Source of the DNA: a bacterium
GTDB lineage: Bacteria; Vulcanimicrobiota; Xenobia; Xenobiales; JADMJV01
Assembly: GCA_018780265.1 (NCBI GenBank)
Contig: JADMJV010000042.1
Coordinates: forward strand, 20,426 to 84,425
Direction of reading: 5' to 3'
DNA: 64,000 nt
In this document: positions 45,209-53,270 of the stretch, in pieces
Numbering within the stretch: the first letter of the stretch is position 1
Layout of the letters: each line of letters opens with the position of its first letter
Program-made: the position numbers and the translations under genes
Notes under the pieces: generated by a model
What the model saw: the letters and a program-made list of their open reading frames with translations, nothing else
Database searches by the model: none
Told to the model about the DNA's origin: nothing

Positions 45209-45466
45209 ATGCGATGCAACCTGTGGCTTGCGCCCTTGATCGTTATGAGCCTGGTGAAAATCGCCTGGTCCGGCGACGGCACCTGTTCGAACGGACAGAA
45301 TTCTCTGGCCTTTTACTTGGGGTGCTACCAATCCGAGTTTAAGCGCTTTCCCAAGAACCTGAATGAACTCCGCGAGGCCGTGGACCCGAAGGTTCCCCTG
45401 GCGAAATTGTATTCTTGCCCAGTGTCTCATAAACCTTACGACTATCTTTCCGGCAAATCGGATTGA
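45209..45466 (+). CDS. small exported protein with pseudopilin-like C-terminal pattern
   Basis: 85 residues. The signal peptide (about 1-22, LWLAPLIVMSLVKIAWSG) is followed by C-x-x-x-x-x-S-L-A-F-Y-L-x-C-Y-Q-S, FPKNLNELREAV and YSCPVSHKPYDYLSG. The series of a helix, 'yP-x-L-x-x-L', then 'CP-x-x-x-x-Y-x-Y' recalls the globular part of small pseudopilin-like secreted proteins. Three or four Cys could form disulfides. It starts two bases behind the preceding gene, so the two form a unit; an effector with an exported partner (immunity) is possible but unproven. Confidence 0.45.
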   Translation: MRCNLWLAPLIVMSLVKIAWSGDGTCSNGQNSLAFYLGCYQSEFKRFPKNLNELREAVDPKVPLAKLYSCPVSHKPYDYLSGKSD

Positions 45467-45507
45467 AGTGGGTCTTGACCCAATGCCAGACATAGGTAGA
45501 AAAGACT

Positions 45508-46584
45508 TCACCCTTGAGCCCTCTGCTGTATCCATTCTTCGACGGACTTGCCAGCGCGGGCCGGCACTCGCACTGGCAAAGGACAGTCGAATACCCGTCT
45601 CAACAACTGGTCGGATTGCTCTCGGAGCAGGGCCAGTCGGGCCTGGTAGGCCTCATCGCGACGCAGCTTAAACTGCGACAGATCGGTCTGCAAGTAGTGC
45701 GCCGAAACGACTCCCAGCATCCCCGGCGTGCCCAGATCCACCTGCTCTTCCTCAATAATCACGCCCCCTTTCACCCAGAGCAGGCGGCTGGGCCCCTGCA
45801 AATCGGCTGACACAGCCAGTGCACCGTCCCAGCCACAACGACGCCCACCCGGATAGCATAACAGAAATGCCCGTGGGTCGGCACTGTTGCGCGCACTGTA
45901 GTGGCCATTCTCCAGCACGCACCAGCTGGCTCGTGTGGCCGGATCGGGCAATAAAAGTCGGGCCGGACCATCACTTTCCAGAAAGGCCTCGGCCACCCGA
46001 TACTCTTCCTCGCCCGGATTGTCCCACGGGGACTCCATAACCTCATTGCCCAACTCGATGGGCACCGGACAGTAGCCGCAGCGCTGCTGAAGAATCGAGC
46101 GAAAGTCACAACCGGAAGCACCTGAAAGGGAGATCTGCAGCGACCAGTCCAGCCCTGAGGAGGGCGTGCGATGGGCCCGGGCCTCTCCCGCCAGCACCTG
46201 AATCAGCAGGCCCCCGTCGGGGTCCTTGAGATGCACGGTCAAGGGGCTTGGGCCCTGAGCCTGGCTGGCCAAAATCCCCAACACCAGCGAAGCTTCGGGG
46301 CTGCTGGGGACCAGTTCCCAAGGAGACTGCAGGTGGCCGAGCAGCGCGTCCACTTTGAGCTTGCAATTGCCCACGCCCATCAAAGTTGCGGTCAGCCGAT
46401 CGCTCACATCCAGGCGAATTTTCTGGCTATTTAGGGCCACCCCGGCCTGCACCCATTTGGTCAAAAATAGACCGGATTCCATTTGGAACTGGCTCAGCCT
46501 GGCCCGCGATTCCGCCACACTCAGCGTGAAAGTCCCCGAAGAGTGAAACTCTCCCTCGCTAGAAAAATCGTCGATCACATCCAC
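45508..46584 (-). CDS. hypothetical protein, 358 residues
   Basis: No family recognised. The N-terminal ~80 residues (SGTFTLSVAESRARLSQF..., WVQAGVALNSQKIRLDVSD) have a helix-then-strand pattern somewhat like the start of GHKL/Hsp90-type ATPase folds, but the Asn and GxG boxes are missing. The middle has a Cys-rich spot (RCGYCP at about 168). No signal peptide or TM segment. It is downstream of the RUS-family gene, 45 bp away on the same strand, and probably cotranscribed with it. Confidence 0.5.
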   Translation of the reverse strand: MDVIDDFSSEGEFHSSGTFTLSVAESRARLSQFQMESGLFLTKWVQAGVALNSQKIRLDVSDRLTATLMGVGNCKLKVDALLGHLQSPWELVPSSPEASLVLGILASQAQGPSPLTVHLKDPDGGLLIQVLAGEARAHRTPSSGLDWSLQISLSGASGCDFRSILQQRCGYCPVPIELGNEVMESPWDNPGEEEYRVAEAFLESDGPARLLLPDPATRASWCVLENGHYSARNSADPRAFLLCYPGGRRCGWDGALAVSADLQGPSRLLWVKGGVIIEEEQVDLGTPGMLGVVSAHYLQTDLSQFKLRRDEAYQARLALLREQSDQLLRRVFDCPLPVRVPARAGKSVEEWIQQRAQG

Positions 46585-46629
46585 GCCTGCCGGTTTGCCA
46601 GCAGCCGCCCTCGCTCCTGTTGGAAGAGA

Positions 46630-48108
46630 CTACATTCCTTGGCGCCTCCCGGCCCGGGAGGGCGCGTCGCCTGGTTCAGCCTGCTCCCAGCGGACTTCCA
46701 GGGTGAGCTCTCCATCTCCGGTCTGAATACTGACCGGCTTCGAGTCGCCTCGGAAGCGCACCATATCGACGCTCCAACCCAGTTTCTGCATTTCCTGGAG
46801 AAACCCGTGCATATCCGGAGGCGTCTGCTGGAAGGTCCGGGTCACCGCCTCTAACTCAGCGGCCGACTGACCTCGCTTCTCCACCAACTGCTGATAGTCT
46901 GGACTGGCCAGGAACTTCTCCAACAAAATGGCGTGATAGGCGGCCTGCACCTGGGCCATTCGCTCCGGATAAGAGGCGCTGGTGGGCAGTGGAGCCGAGG
47001 CCTGAGAAATCTCATCCTTGGCTTGCGCCTCATCCTTCATCACAATGTAGGGCGCCCCCTCATGCACCGAAAGCATGTAGGGCCGCTCTATAAACAACTG
47101 GCGCAGGGCCGGAAAATTAGCATCCTGCAGTAGCGGACGTGGCCGGTTGCCAACCGTCAGCTTCTCCTTCTTGCCCAGAGCCAGCAGTGATTTCAACTGG
47201 TTGCTCTCCGGACCCACTGCGCCTCGGTCGATCACGCGGCGCAGCGCCTCTTCGTTGATGGGGTCATATTCCAGCGCCTGGTGCTTACGAATCTTGGCAT
47301 AGGTTCCGGCCAGTGCCCCCAAGGTGCTCACGACCAGGGCGGCATGTCCAAAGCCCAACGGGCCCGTCAGTGCGCCCACCGCGGCCAGGCCCGCCGTGGC
47401 CCCGGCGATGGAAATCAAGGTTGACTGATTGGAATTCTTGGTGGTCATTTCGCCCAAATTGTTGGCCCGGGCCTGACGGGGTCCTACCCCCGCGCTGGCG
47501 GAATTCAAGGCCACTGTGCCCACCGCCTGTGCCATAGCCAGGCTTGTCAGCAAGGCGTAATAGCTTTGAGCCGGCAAAAGCGGGGTGGCTGCCTCGGCGA
47601 TCATGCTCACCTGCAGCACCAGGTCGGCGGCCAGCATCCAGGGCTTAGGATTGCGCTCGGCCACCGTGGCCAGACCGGTCGAGGCGAACTGCGTAATCTG
47701 AGGTAGCCGTTGCTTGATCCAGGTCACATTGGCCAGCGACAGTCCCGCGATACTCAGCGCCAGTAGAGCGGTATTGGCCGGACCCACGGCCGTGGTCACG
47801 GCGGCCAGAGAGGAAGTGGCTGCAAAGGTGCCAAAAAAATCGCGGGTGAGCTGCCACTTGCGAGTGGCAGCATAGTCCGGGCTTACGCTGTTGGGCAGGT
47901 TGTCTGGCACCAACGAACTCCAGGTCCGAGCCTTGGTGCGCTCGAGCCAGCTCGGCACCGGCGCGCCGTCATGCGAGCCTACTACGTGGCCCTCGTCATC
48001 GCGCTTATACGTGATGAATTCTTTGCCCACTTGCTCCTTGACCACCACCTCGCCGGGAGGCTTGGGCAGACTGGGAGGCGTGGAAGAACTCGCCCTGAGG
48101 ATTTTCAC
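46630..48108 (-). CDS. RUS family protein (DUF647)
   Basis: 492 residues. Features of the RUS/DUF647 family of plants and animals appear in order: DNLPNSVSPDYAATRKWQL (eukaryotic LP-x-G-Y-P-x-S-V-x-x-D-Y), then hydrophobic GPANTALLALSIAGLSLANV, NPKPWMLAADLVLQ, TPLLPAQSYYALLTSLA, RANNLGEMTTKNSNQSTL (family N-L-x-D-V/I-x-A-K-x-x-S-Q), and a C-terminal part with RPYMLSV, AQAKDEI, AYHAILLE and KLGWSVDMV. Members bind pyridoxal phosphate-related cofactor signals in plant root UV-B sensing; the biochemical role is unclear. About five hydrophobic segments are present. A ~50-residue Pro/Ser-rich N-terminus is added. Bacterial members are unusual. Confidence 0.65.
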   Translation of the reverse strand: MKILRASSSTPPSLPKPPGEVVVKEQVGKEFITYKRDDEGHVVGSHDGAPVPSWLERTKARTWSSLVPDNLPNSVSPDYAATRKWQLTRDFFGTFAATSSLAAVTTAVGPANTALLALSIAGLSLANVTWIKQRLPQITQFASTGLATVAERNPKPWMLAADLVLQVSMIAEAATPLLPAQSYYALLTSLAMAQAVGTVALNSASAGVGPRQARANNLGEMTTKNSNQSTLISIAGATAGLAAVGALTGPLGFGHAALVVSTLGALAGTYAKIRKHQALEYDPINEEALRRVIDRGAVGPESNQLKSLLALGKKEKLTVGNRPRPLLQDANFPALRQLFIERPYMLSVHEGAPYIVMKDEAQAKDEISQASAPLPTSASYPERMAQVQAAYHAILLEKFLASPDYQQLVEKRGQSAAELEAVTRTFQQTPPDMHGFLQEMQKLGWSVDMVRFRGDSKPVSIQTGDGELTLEVRWEQAEPGDAPSRAGRRQGM

Positions 48109-48159
48109 TGGTTGCTCCGCCGTTTTAGGGCATCCTAGTGAGCCGCCCTGAAAGATTCA

Positions 48160-48678
48160 TTAAAAACCCGCCAGCGATTGCGAGGCAAAGCGACCCTGGT
48201 AGGTCGCCTCGCCCTCACAGCGCTCAAAAATAAACTGACACAGCCGCGTGCCCGGGTGCAGCGCCAGGGCCACCGAGGACACATTGCTGATCTCCAGCAC
48301 CTGCCGGTTGTTGATGCCAGGCTGCATAAAGCCGGCCGTCACGTGCACCATCAAACCCAACCGCGCAAAGCGACTGCGCCCTTCCAGCCGGCCGCATAAA
48401 AATGGGGCCAGTTTGATGCGCTCGCGCGTAATGCCCAGCACGCTCTCGCCGGGCAGCACCACAAAGGCGTCGTCCACTTCGACCAACTCGGTGATCTGCG
48501 TAAAGTCGGCCTCGTCGGTCACATTATAAATCTTATGCAGCTTCTTAAAGACGCGAAACTGGTTGTCGAGATGCAGGTCAATCGAACCCGGACCCACCAG
48601 TTCGGGACGAAAGGGGTCCACTTCGATGTCCCCCCTTTCGATGGCTTTCAGGATTTCATCGTGGGTCAGTACACCCAT
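48160..48678 (-). CDS. dcd: dCTP deaminase
   Basis: 172 residues, all-beta dUTPase-like fold: VGPGSIDLHLDNQFRVF, VVLPGESVLGITRERI, LEGRSRFARLGLMVHVTAGF (catalytic Glu and substrate Ser/Arg) and the downstream ISNVSSVALALHPGTRLCQFIFE. It converts dCTP to dUTP (or directly to dUMP in bifunctional forms; the sequence as read does not decide). GGGGGA precedes the ATG. It stands alone between unrelated genes. Confidence 0.9.
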   Translation of the reverse strand: MGVLTHDEILKAIERGDIEVDPFRPELVGPGSIDLHLDNQFRVFKKLHKIYNVTDEADFTQITELVEVDDAFVVLPGESVLGITRERIKLAPFLCGRLEGRSRFARLGLMVHVTAGFMQPGINNRQVLEISNVSSVALALHPGTRLCQFIFERCEGEATYQGRFASQSLAGF

Positions 48679-48768
48679 AAGGGGGAGGTCTCCAATATCG
48701 CAAGGTTACAGATTTGAAGAATCTTCAATTGTTGCAGGAAAGATCCTGCCCAGAGGGAACGGCCGGAC

Positions 48769-49011
48769 ATGGATCAGCCAAAGTGTGCCGAGGCGGCCCC
48801 CTCCCGCCTCGAATTGGAAGCAGGAACCTACTGGTGGTGCGCCTGCGGACTCTCGCAGAAGCAGCCTTTCTGTGACGGCTCCCACAAGGGAACTCAATTT
48901 GCGCCCGTCAAAATCGAACTCAGCCAACCCAAGCGCCTCTCCTTGTGCCAGTGCAAGGCCACCCAAAAGCCCCCTTATTGCGACGGCAGTCACGCCGAAA
49001 TCGACGAATAG
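48769..49011 (+). CDS. CDGSH iron-sulfur domain protein, double motif
   Basis: 80 residues with two CDGSH cluster sites: C-A-C-G-x10-FCDGSHKG and C-Q-C-K-A-T-x5-YCDGSHAE, each giving three Cys and one His to a [2Fe-2S] cluster. No TM segment, unlike mitoNEET. Such small double-CDGSH proteins are presumed electron or cluster carriers. The 3' end overlaps the convergent isochorismatase gene by 22 bp. A run of A/G bases precedes the ATG but no clear ribosome-binding site. Confidence 0.88.
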   Translation: MDQPKCAEAAPSRLELEAGTYWWCACGLSQKQPFCDGSHKGTQFAPVKIELSQPKRLSLCQCKATQKPPYCDGSHAEIDE

Positions 49012-49676
49012 CGCTCTACCCGGCAGCCGTTCAGGCGCAATTGATACAGGGCGAAGGCGTGGCACAAATCCCCCGGATGAGGCAACGCTCCCAACGACTG
49101 AGCCACCGTCAGCGGCAAATCGAAGGTATCCACCAGATTGGCCACCACCACCACCTGCCAACTCAGGCCACGGGCATTGGCCAGCATGCGCAAATGCATG
49201 GCTGTCTGAAAAATGCACAGGTCGGTGCAATCGCCCACCAGCACAAATCGGTCGAGCTCTGGATGAGCCTGCAAATAGGCCGGCAGCCCCGTCTCCAGCA
49301 TTCCGTTCAGCGCTCCCTTGGCAAAGCGCTGACCCAGCCCCAGTTGGCTCAGGTGCGGATGCAACGCCGACTCCGAACTGCCGGCCAGGCAATGCGGCGG
49401 AAAAGCCTGAAACTCCGGCGAGTCGGGCGGGTGCTCATCGCAACAAAAGCAAAAATGCTTGACCCCCCGCCTCTGAGCTTCTTGAAGAAAGGCCCCCACC
49501 GGTTTCACCAGAGCGTCAACACGTGGGCTGGCCAGCGGCCCCTGGTCACAAAAACCGCGTACCAGATCGATGACCAAAATCGCAGTGCGAGCCCCATCGT
49601 CCCACTGAAAATCAGGCAGTTCGGGCAAAAAGCGCGCTTCCAGCCATTCCACGAAACTTGCGCTGTCGAGATTCAT
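48990..49676 (-). CDS. isochorismatase-family cysteine hydrolase (nicotinamidase-like)
   Basis: 228 residues. AILVIDLVRGFCDQG has the catalytic Asp (about 36), KGALNGMLETGL the Lys region and VLVGDCTDLCIFQTA the nucleophile Cys with its usual preceding Asp-Cys-T-D context. This is closest to the nicotinamidase/pyrazinamidase group, which turns nicotinamide into nicotinate; the metal-site His pattern is only partly visible, so other amides are possible. Its stop region overlaps the CDGSH gene, and its ATG overlaps the stop of pilT upstream by four bases. Confidence 0.8.
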   Translation of the reverse strand: MNLDSASFVEWLEARFLPELPDFQWDDGARTAILVIDLVRGFCDQGPLASPRVDALVKPVGAFLQEAQRRGVKHFCFCCDEHPPDSPEFQAFPPHCLAGSSESALHPHLSQLGLGQRFAKGALNGMLETGLPAYLQAHPELDRFVLVGDCTDLCIFQTAMHLRMLANARGLSWQVVVVANLVDTFDLPLTVAQSLGALPHPGDLCHAFALYQLRLNGCRVERYSSISA

Positions 49677-51151
49677 AGCCAGTTGAGATAGCTCCCGCTG
49701 GGCGTAGTGCCTGACTTCTGTTCGCTATGACGATTGGCCAGTCTAAATTCGGTAGACTGTTCGGCGTGGAAGGCCGCTTCTTCGCGCGTCACCAGACCCT
49801 GCTCCAGCAGCCGGGTGAGCGACGACGTAAAAGTCTGCATCCCCTCGCTTCCGCCCTGCTGGATGTAGGGGTAGATCTCCTTGGTATTGCCTTCCAAAAT
49901 CAACGACTGAATGGTCGAGGTGCACACCAGCACCTCCACCGCCGGCACCCGGCCCTTGCCATCGCTGCGCTGCAGCAACTTTTGCGATACCACCCCGCGC
50001 AGCGAAGTCGACAGCAGCATTCGAATCTGCTTTTGCTGATCGCCCGAAAAGGTATCCAGAATACGGTCGATCGACTGCACGGTATTGGGCGTGTGCAGCG
50101 TGGACAGCACCAGATGGCCCGTTTCGGCGGCCGTCACGGCGGTCAGAATCGTCTCCGTGTCGCGCATTTCGCCCACCATAATCACGTTGGGGTCCTGGCG
50201 CAGGGCCTGGCGCAAGGCTTCGGCAAACGAGGTCGTGTCCGAACCCACTTCGCGCTGGGAAACAAACGAATGAATATCGTGGTGATAATACTCGATGGGA
50301 TCTTCGATGGTGATCACGTGGGCTCGTCGATTGCGGTTGATCCAGTCGATTACGGCGGCCAACGTGGTCGATTTGCCCGACCCGGCCGGTCCCGTCACCA
50401 GCACCAACCCGTTGTGCATGTTGGCCAGTCGGGCCAGCACTGGAGGCAGGCCCAGCACATCAAAATTGGGAATCTTAGTAGACACCATACGAAAGGCGGC
50501 GCTCACCCGACCCCGCTCCAGAAACACGTTGAGACGAAAACGCACGCCCCGCGAAACGTAGGCCGCATCCACCTCGCGAATGTGGTTCAGGCGTGTCCGC
50601 TTCTCCTTTGGAATGGATGACAGCACCAGGTAAAGGGCCTCCGCCTCATTCAAGGCTCGGTCACCGATGGGCACCAGATCGCCGTTGAGTCGCACCGTGG
50701 GCGGCGCATTGGCTTTGATATGAAGGTCTGAGGCGTTGTAGTCAATGACTACCCGCAGCAGATCGTCGAGACTGAAATTGAGATCAGGTGGGCGCACCAC
50801 CTCCGCCGTGTAAGCACTGCGGGGCGGTTGCTCCTCGGCGGAAACCGGGGTGGCCACCCCCCGCGGGGCCGATCGCAGACTCTGAATTTCCTTATCCTGC
50901 CGGCTGCAACGTTCTTCGAGTTGGTGCAGACGCCGCTCCAAAAAGTGCAGAACTCCTGGATCGGGTGGGGCAGGGGCCACCACCGACCCGCCGGGCAGAG
51001 GCGGCAGGCTGGGCAGGTCGTCGCCCGGCAGAAAGGGCGTGGTCAGCAAGGCCGGCGGCAAACCCAAAGGGGCTACCGGCAGAGAGGGCAGCCTGGGCTC
51101 ATCACCCGGGAGGGGCAGTTCGTGGGGGATCGAGGGGCGCTCGTCACTCAT
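49673..51151 (-). CDS. pilT: type IV pilus retraction ATPase with long N-terminal extension
   Basis: 492 residues; standard PilT is ~350. Residues 1-125 are a Pro/Leu-rich disordered region ending in a short coiled coil (FLERRLHQLEERCSRQDKEI). The PilT core then follows: LRVVIDYNASDLHIKAN, Walker A TGPAGSGKSTTL, ITIEDPIEYYHHD, VIMVGEMRDTETI and GHLVLSTLHTPNTVQSIDR. The usual C-terminal AIRNLIRE motif is replaced by STIQSLILEGN, which is within family variation. Motor for pilus retraction and twitching. Together with the PilB-like protein at 30 kb it implies type IV pili encoded elsewhere. Confidence 0.88.
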   Translation of the reverse strand: MSDERPSIPHELPLPGDEPRLPSLPVAPLGLPPALLTTPFLPGDDLPSLPPLPGGSVVAPAPPDPGVLHFLERRLHQLEERCSRQDKEIQSLRSAPRGVATPVSAEEQPPRSAYTAEVVRPPDLNFSLDDLLRVVIDYNASDLHIKANAPPTVRLNGDLVPIGDRALNEAEALYLVLSSIPKEKRTRLNHIREVDAAYVSRGVRFRLNVFLERGRVSAAFRMVSTKIPNFDVLGLPPVLARLANMHNGLVLVTGPAGSGKSTTLAAVIDWINRNRRAHVITIEDPIEYYHHDIHSFVSQREVGSDTTSFAEALRQALRQDPNVIMVGEMRDTETILTAVTAAETGHLVLSTLHTPNTVQSIDRILDTFSGDQQKQIRMLLSTSLRGVVSQKLLQRSDGKGRVPAVEVLVCTSTIQSLILEGNTKEIYPYIQQGGSEGMQTFTSSLTRLLEQGLVTREEAAFHAEQSTEFRLANRHSEQKSGTTPSGSYLNWL

Positions 51152-53236
51152 CTACAGGTCTTCCGCCTGGATTGGGAAAAATCCCGCAATCGTGAAATCA
51201 GCATCTTTTTGCAATAGCTGCTTGAGCGGATGGGCCTGCTCCCCCGACACCGGTCGCAAGGGGGCCTGCAGCCAGGTCTGTTCCACCCAGTCCCAGCGCA
51301 ACTGGTGCATCAATTCCTGGCGTTGTCGGCGCCGCGAAAGCTGGGAAAACCATCGTCCCAGTTGCATCTGACGGCGAATGGACGGGGCAAATTTCTGCAC
51401 ACAGCCCCACAGCGCGTCTCGATTCCATACCTCTTCCACAAAACTGCCCTGCCAGGCCACCACAAAGGCGTCGGTGTAAATCAGGGCGCCCGGGTAGCAC
51501 TGCTCCAGGTGACGGCGCAACATCTGTCCCCAGCAGCTGCCCAAAAAATGACCCAACAAATTGCCTTGCGGCCCGCTCAGCAAACAGCGCGGGGCCAGCC
51601 CCAGCCACTGGCCAAAGTCCTGGCTGCTTTCCAGTTCAATCGGAGCGGCCGGCCCAAAGCCCCTGACGGGCGCGTCGTCCAAATGGCTGGGGGCGGCCAA
51701 TACTGATTGTTGTCGATAGTCCTGGCGCAGCACGTGCGATCGGCCGCCCAGCCGCACCCGCGAGGGAATGCGCCCGCGCGCGTCGGCGTCCACCGTGCCC
51801 AGCACCTTGCCGCTAAAAGAATCACGAATCTCCACCTGCTTTTGGGTAGTGCTCCCGATGTTGGCGTGGAGTTGACCCAGAGCATAAGCCCGACCCAGCT
51901 TTTTGCCGGCCGCATAGCCGTGCGGGCTCTCCACCAGCCAACCGGTTTGACTCAACCGCTGCAACAACTCTTCCAGGTCCTCCACGTCCCAGCCACTGCG
52001 CAGCTCGGGAGCCAGACGCTGCAACAAGGCGGCCGCCTGCACCTGCTTGCGCGGATTCTGGTAAATCAGGCTCATGGCTTGCTGCACCACCACGCTGTCG
52101 TGTTGAGGCATCACCCCTGTAGACATGGGCGGAGCTTCGCCTCGCTCCAGGAAATACCGATAACGCACCCGCTCCGCTTCCTCGCGGCAACAAACCAGCA
52201 CCTGAGCCGCCCCCTGACGCCGGCCGGAGCGACCCGATCGCTGCACAAAATTGAGCCGATCCTCGGGGGGATGAAGCAGCACCACCCAGTCGATGTCGCC
52301 CACGTCCACGCCGACCTCCATGGTGGTGGTCGAACACATGAGCGCCGTCGTCTGACGCAAAAAAGCCTGCTCGGCGCCCAGTCGCAGCTTGCGACTGAGG
52401 CTGGAATGATGAACAAATACGTTGTTGCCAAAGGGCGGGCGCCCCTTCATGTGGGTGGCCGCCTCTTCGGCTTCGGCCCGACTGCTGGCAAAGAGCAGCA
52501 CCTTCTGACCGTCGCTCAAATCGGCCAGGGTATCGCGCAGTTGGTCAAAGTCAATCCAGTCGTGGTAGTGCAGGCGCACCGAGCGCACCGCGGTCTCCAA
52601 CACCACCAGCGCATCCGTACCCAAAAACGAATGGGCGATCGGCTCGGGCTGGGTGGCCGTGGCCGTGGCCCCCACCCGTTGCGGCAGCGGGCACTGCAGT
52701 GCCCGACACACGTGGTCCAGGCGCTCCAGCAGACACAGTGCGTGGGTGCCGCGCGGGCTGCCATAGAGCAGGTGGATTTCGTCCAAAATCACCGCCGCGG
52801 TCCGGCCCAGCCAGCGCGGATGGCGACACAGCAAACTGTCAAACCCTTCAGGAGTGGTAATCCAGAGAGCGGCCGGCCGGTCCTCGGGGCTTTCCGAGGC
52901 GTCTCCCGTCCGGCGCCGCAACTCCAGTCCACACGACTTGAGCGGCTTCTCCAGGCGACGGGCGGCGTCGTTGACCAATGCTCGCGTGGGGCAGATCAGC
53001 AGCAGGTGTTTTTGGCCGCTTTTCAATTCGCCAAAGTAGCGCTCCACCAGTGGGGCCAAGAAAGCTTCGGTCTTTCCCGAGGCGGTGGCCGCGACCAGCA
53101 ACACCGATTTCCCCTTCAGCAATGGGCCCGCAGCCTTTTGCTGGATGGGGCTGGGGTGGCGAAAACGGGCAAAAAACGGATAGTAAGTGCGGGGTAGGAG
53201 GGAACGCATTGCGGCTGCTTCTCTCCCTGGCCTCAA
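51152..53236 (-). CDS. DEAD/DEAH-box helicase, Lhr-like
   Basis: 694 residues. Q-motif region PSPIQQKAAGPLL, Walker A AATASGKTEAF, Walker B AVILDEIHLLYG (DEIH), motif III GATATA, and motif VI FVQRSGRSGRRQGAAQV. The ~280 residues after the helicase core contain a winged-helix-like part and a second unrecognised domain, as in short Lhr relatives. Probably an ATP-dependent 3'-5' DNA or RNA:DNA helicase in repair. Its stop and the pilT ATG are adjacent (51152/51151), so pilT and the isochorismatase gene may be read from the same transcript. Confidence 0.8.
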   Translation of the reverse strand: MRPGREAAAMRSLLPRTYYPFFARFRHPSPIQQKAAGPLLKGKSVLLVAATASGKTEAFLAPLVERYFGELKSGQKHLLLICPTRALVNDAARRLEKPLKSCGLELRRRTGDASESPEDRPAALWITTPEGFDSLLCRHPRWLGRTAAVILDEIHLLYGSPRGTHALCLLERLDHVCRALQCPLPQRVGATATATQPEPIAHSFLGTDALVVLETAVRSVRLHYHDWIDFDQLRDTLADLSDGQKVLLFASSRAEAEEAATHMKGRPPFGNNVFVHHSSLSRKLRLGAEQAFLRQTTALMCSTTTMEVGVDVGDIDWVVLLHPPEDRLNFVQRSGRSGRRQGAAQVLVCCREEAERVRYRYFLERGEAPPMSTGVMPQHDSVVVQQAMSLIYQNPRKQVQAAALLQRLAPELRSGWDVEDLEELLQRLSQTGWLVESPHGYAAGKKLGRAYALGQLHANIGSTTQKQVEIRDSFSGKVLGTVDADARGRIPSRVRLGGRSHVLRQDYRQQSVLAAPSHLDDAPVRGFGPAAPIELESSQDFGQWLGLAPRCLLSGPQGNLLGHFLGSCWGQMLRRHLEQCYPGALIYTDAFVVAWQGSFVEEVWNRDALWGCVQKFAPSIRRQMQLGRWFSQLSRRRQRQELMHQLRWDWVEQTWLQAPLRPVSGEQAHPLKQLLQKDADFTIAGFFPIQAEDL

Positions 53237-53270
53237 GGAGCCTGGAGGATAAGGAGAGAAGCCAAATCAG

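Noticed and set aside
51707..53197. 496-codon plus-strand open frame opposite the helicase gene
   Set aside because: His/Gln/Arg-rich antisense product with no motif; the helicase motifs are intact on the other strand.
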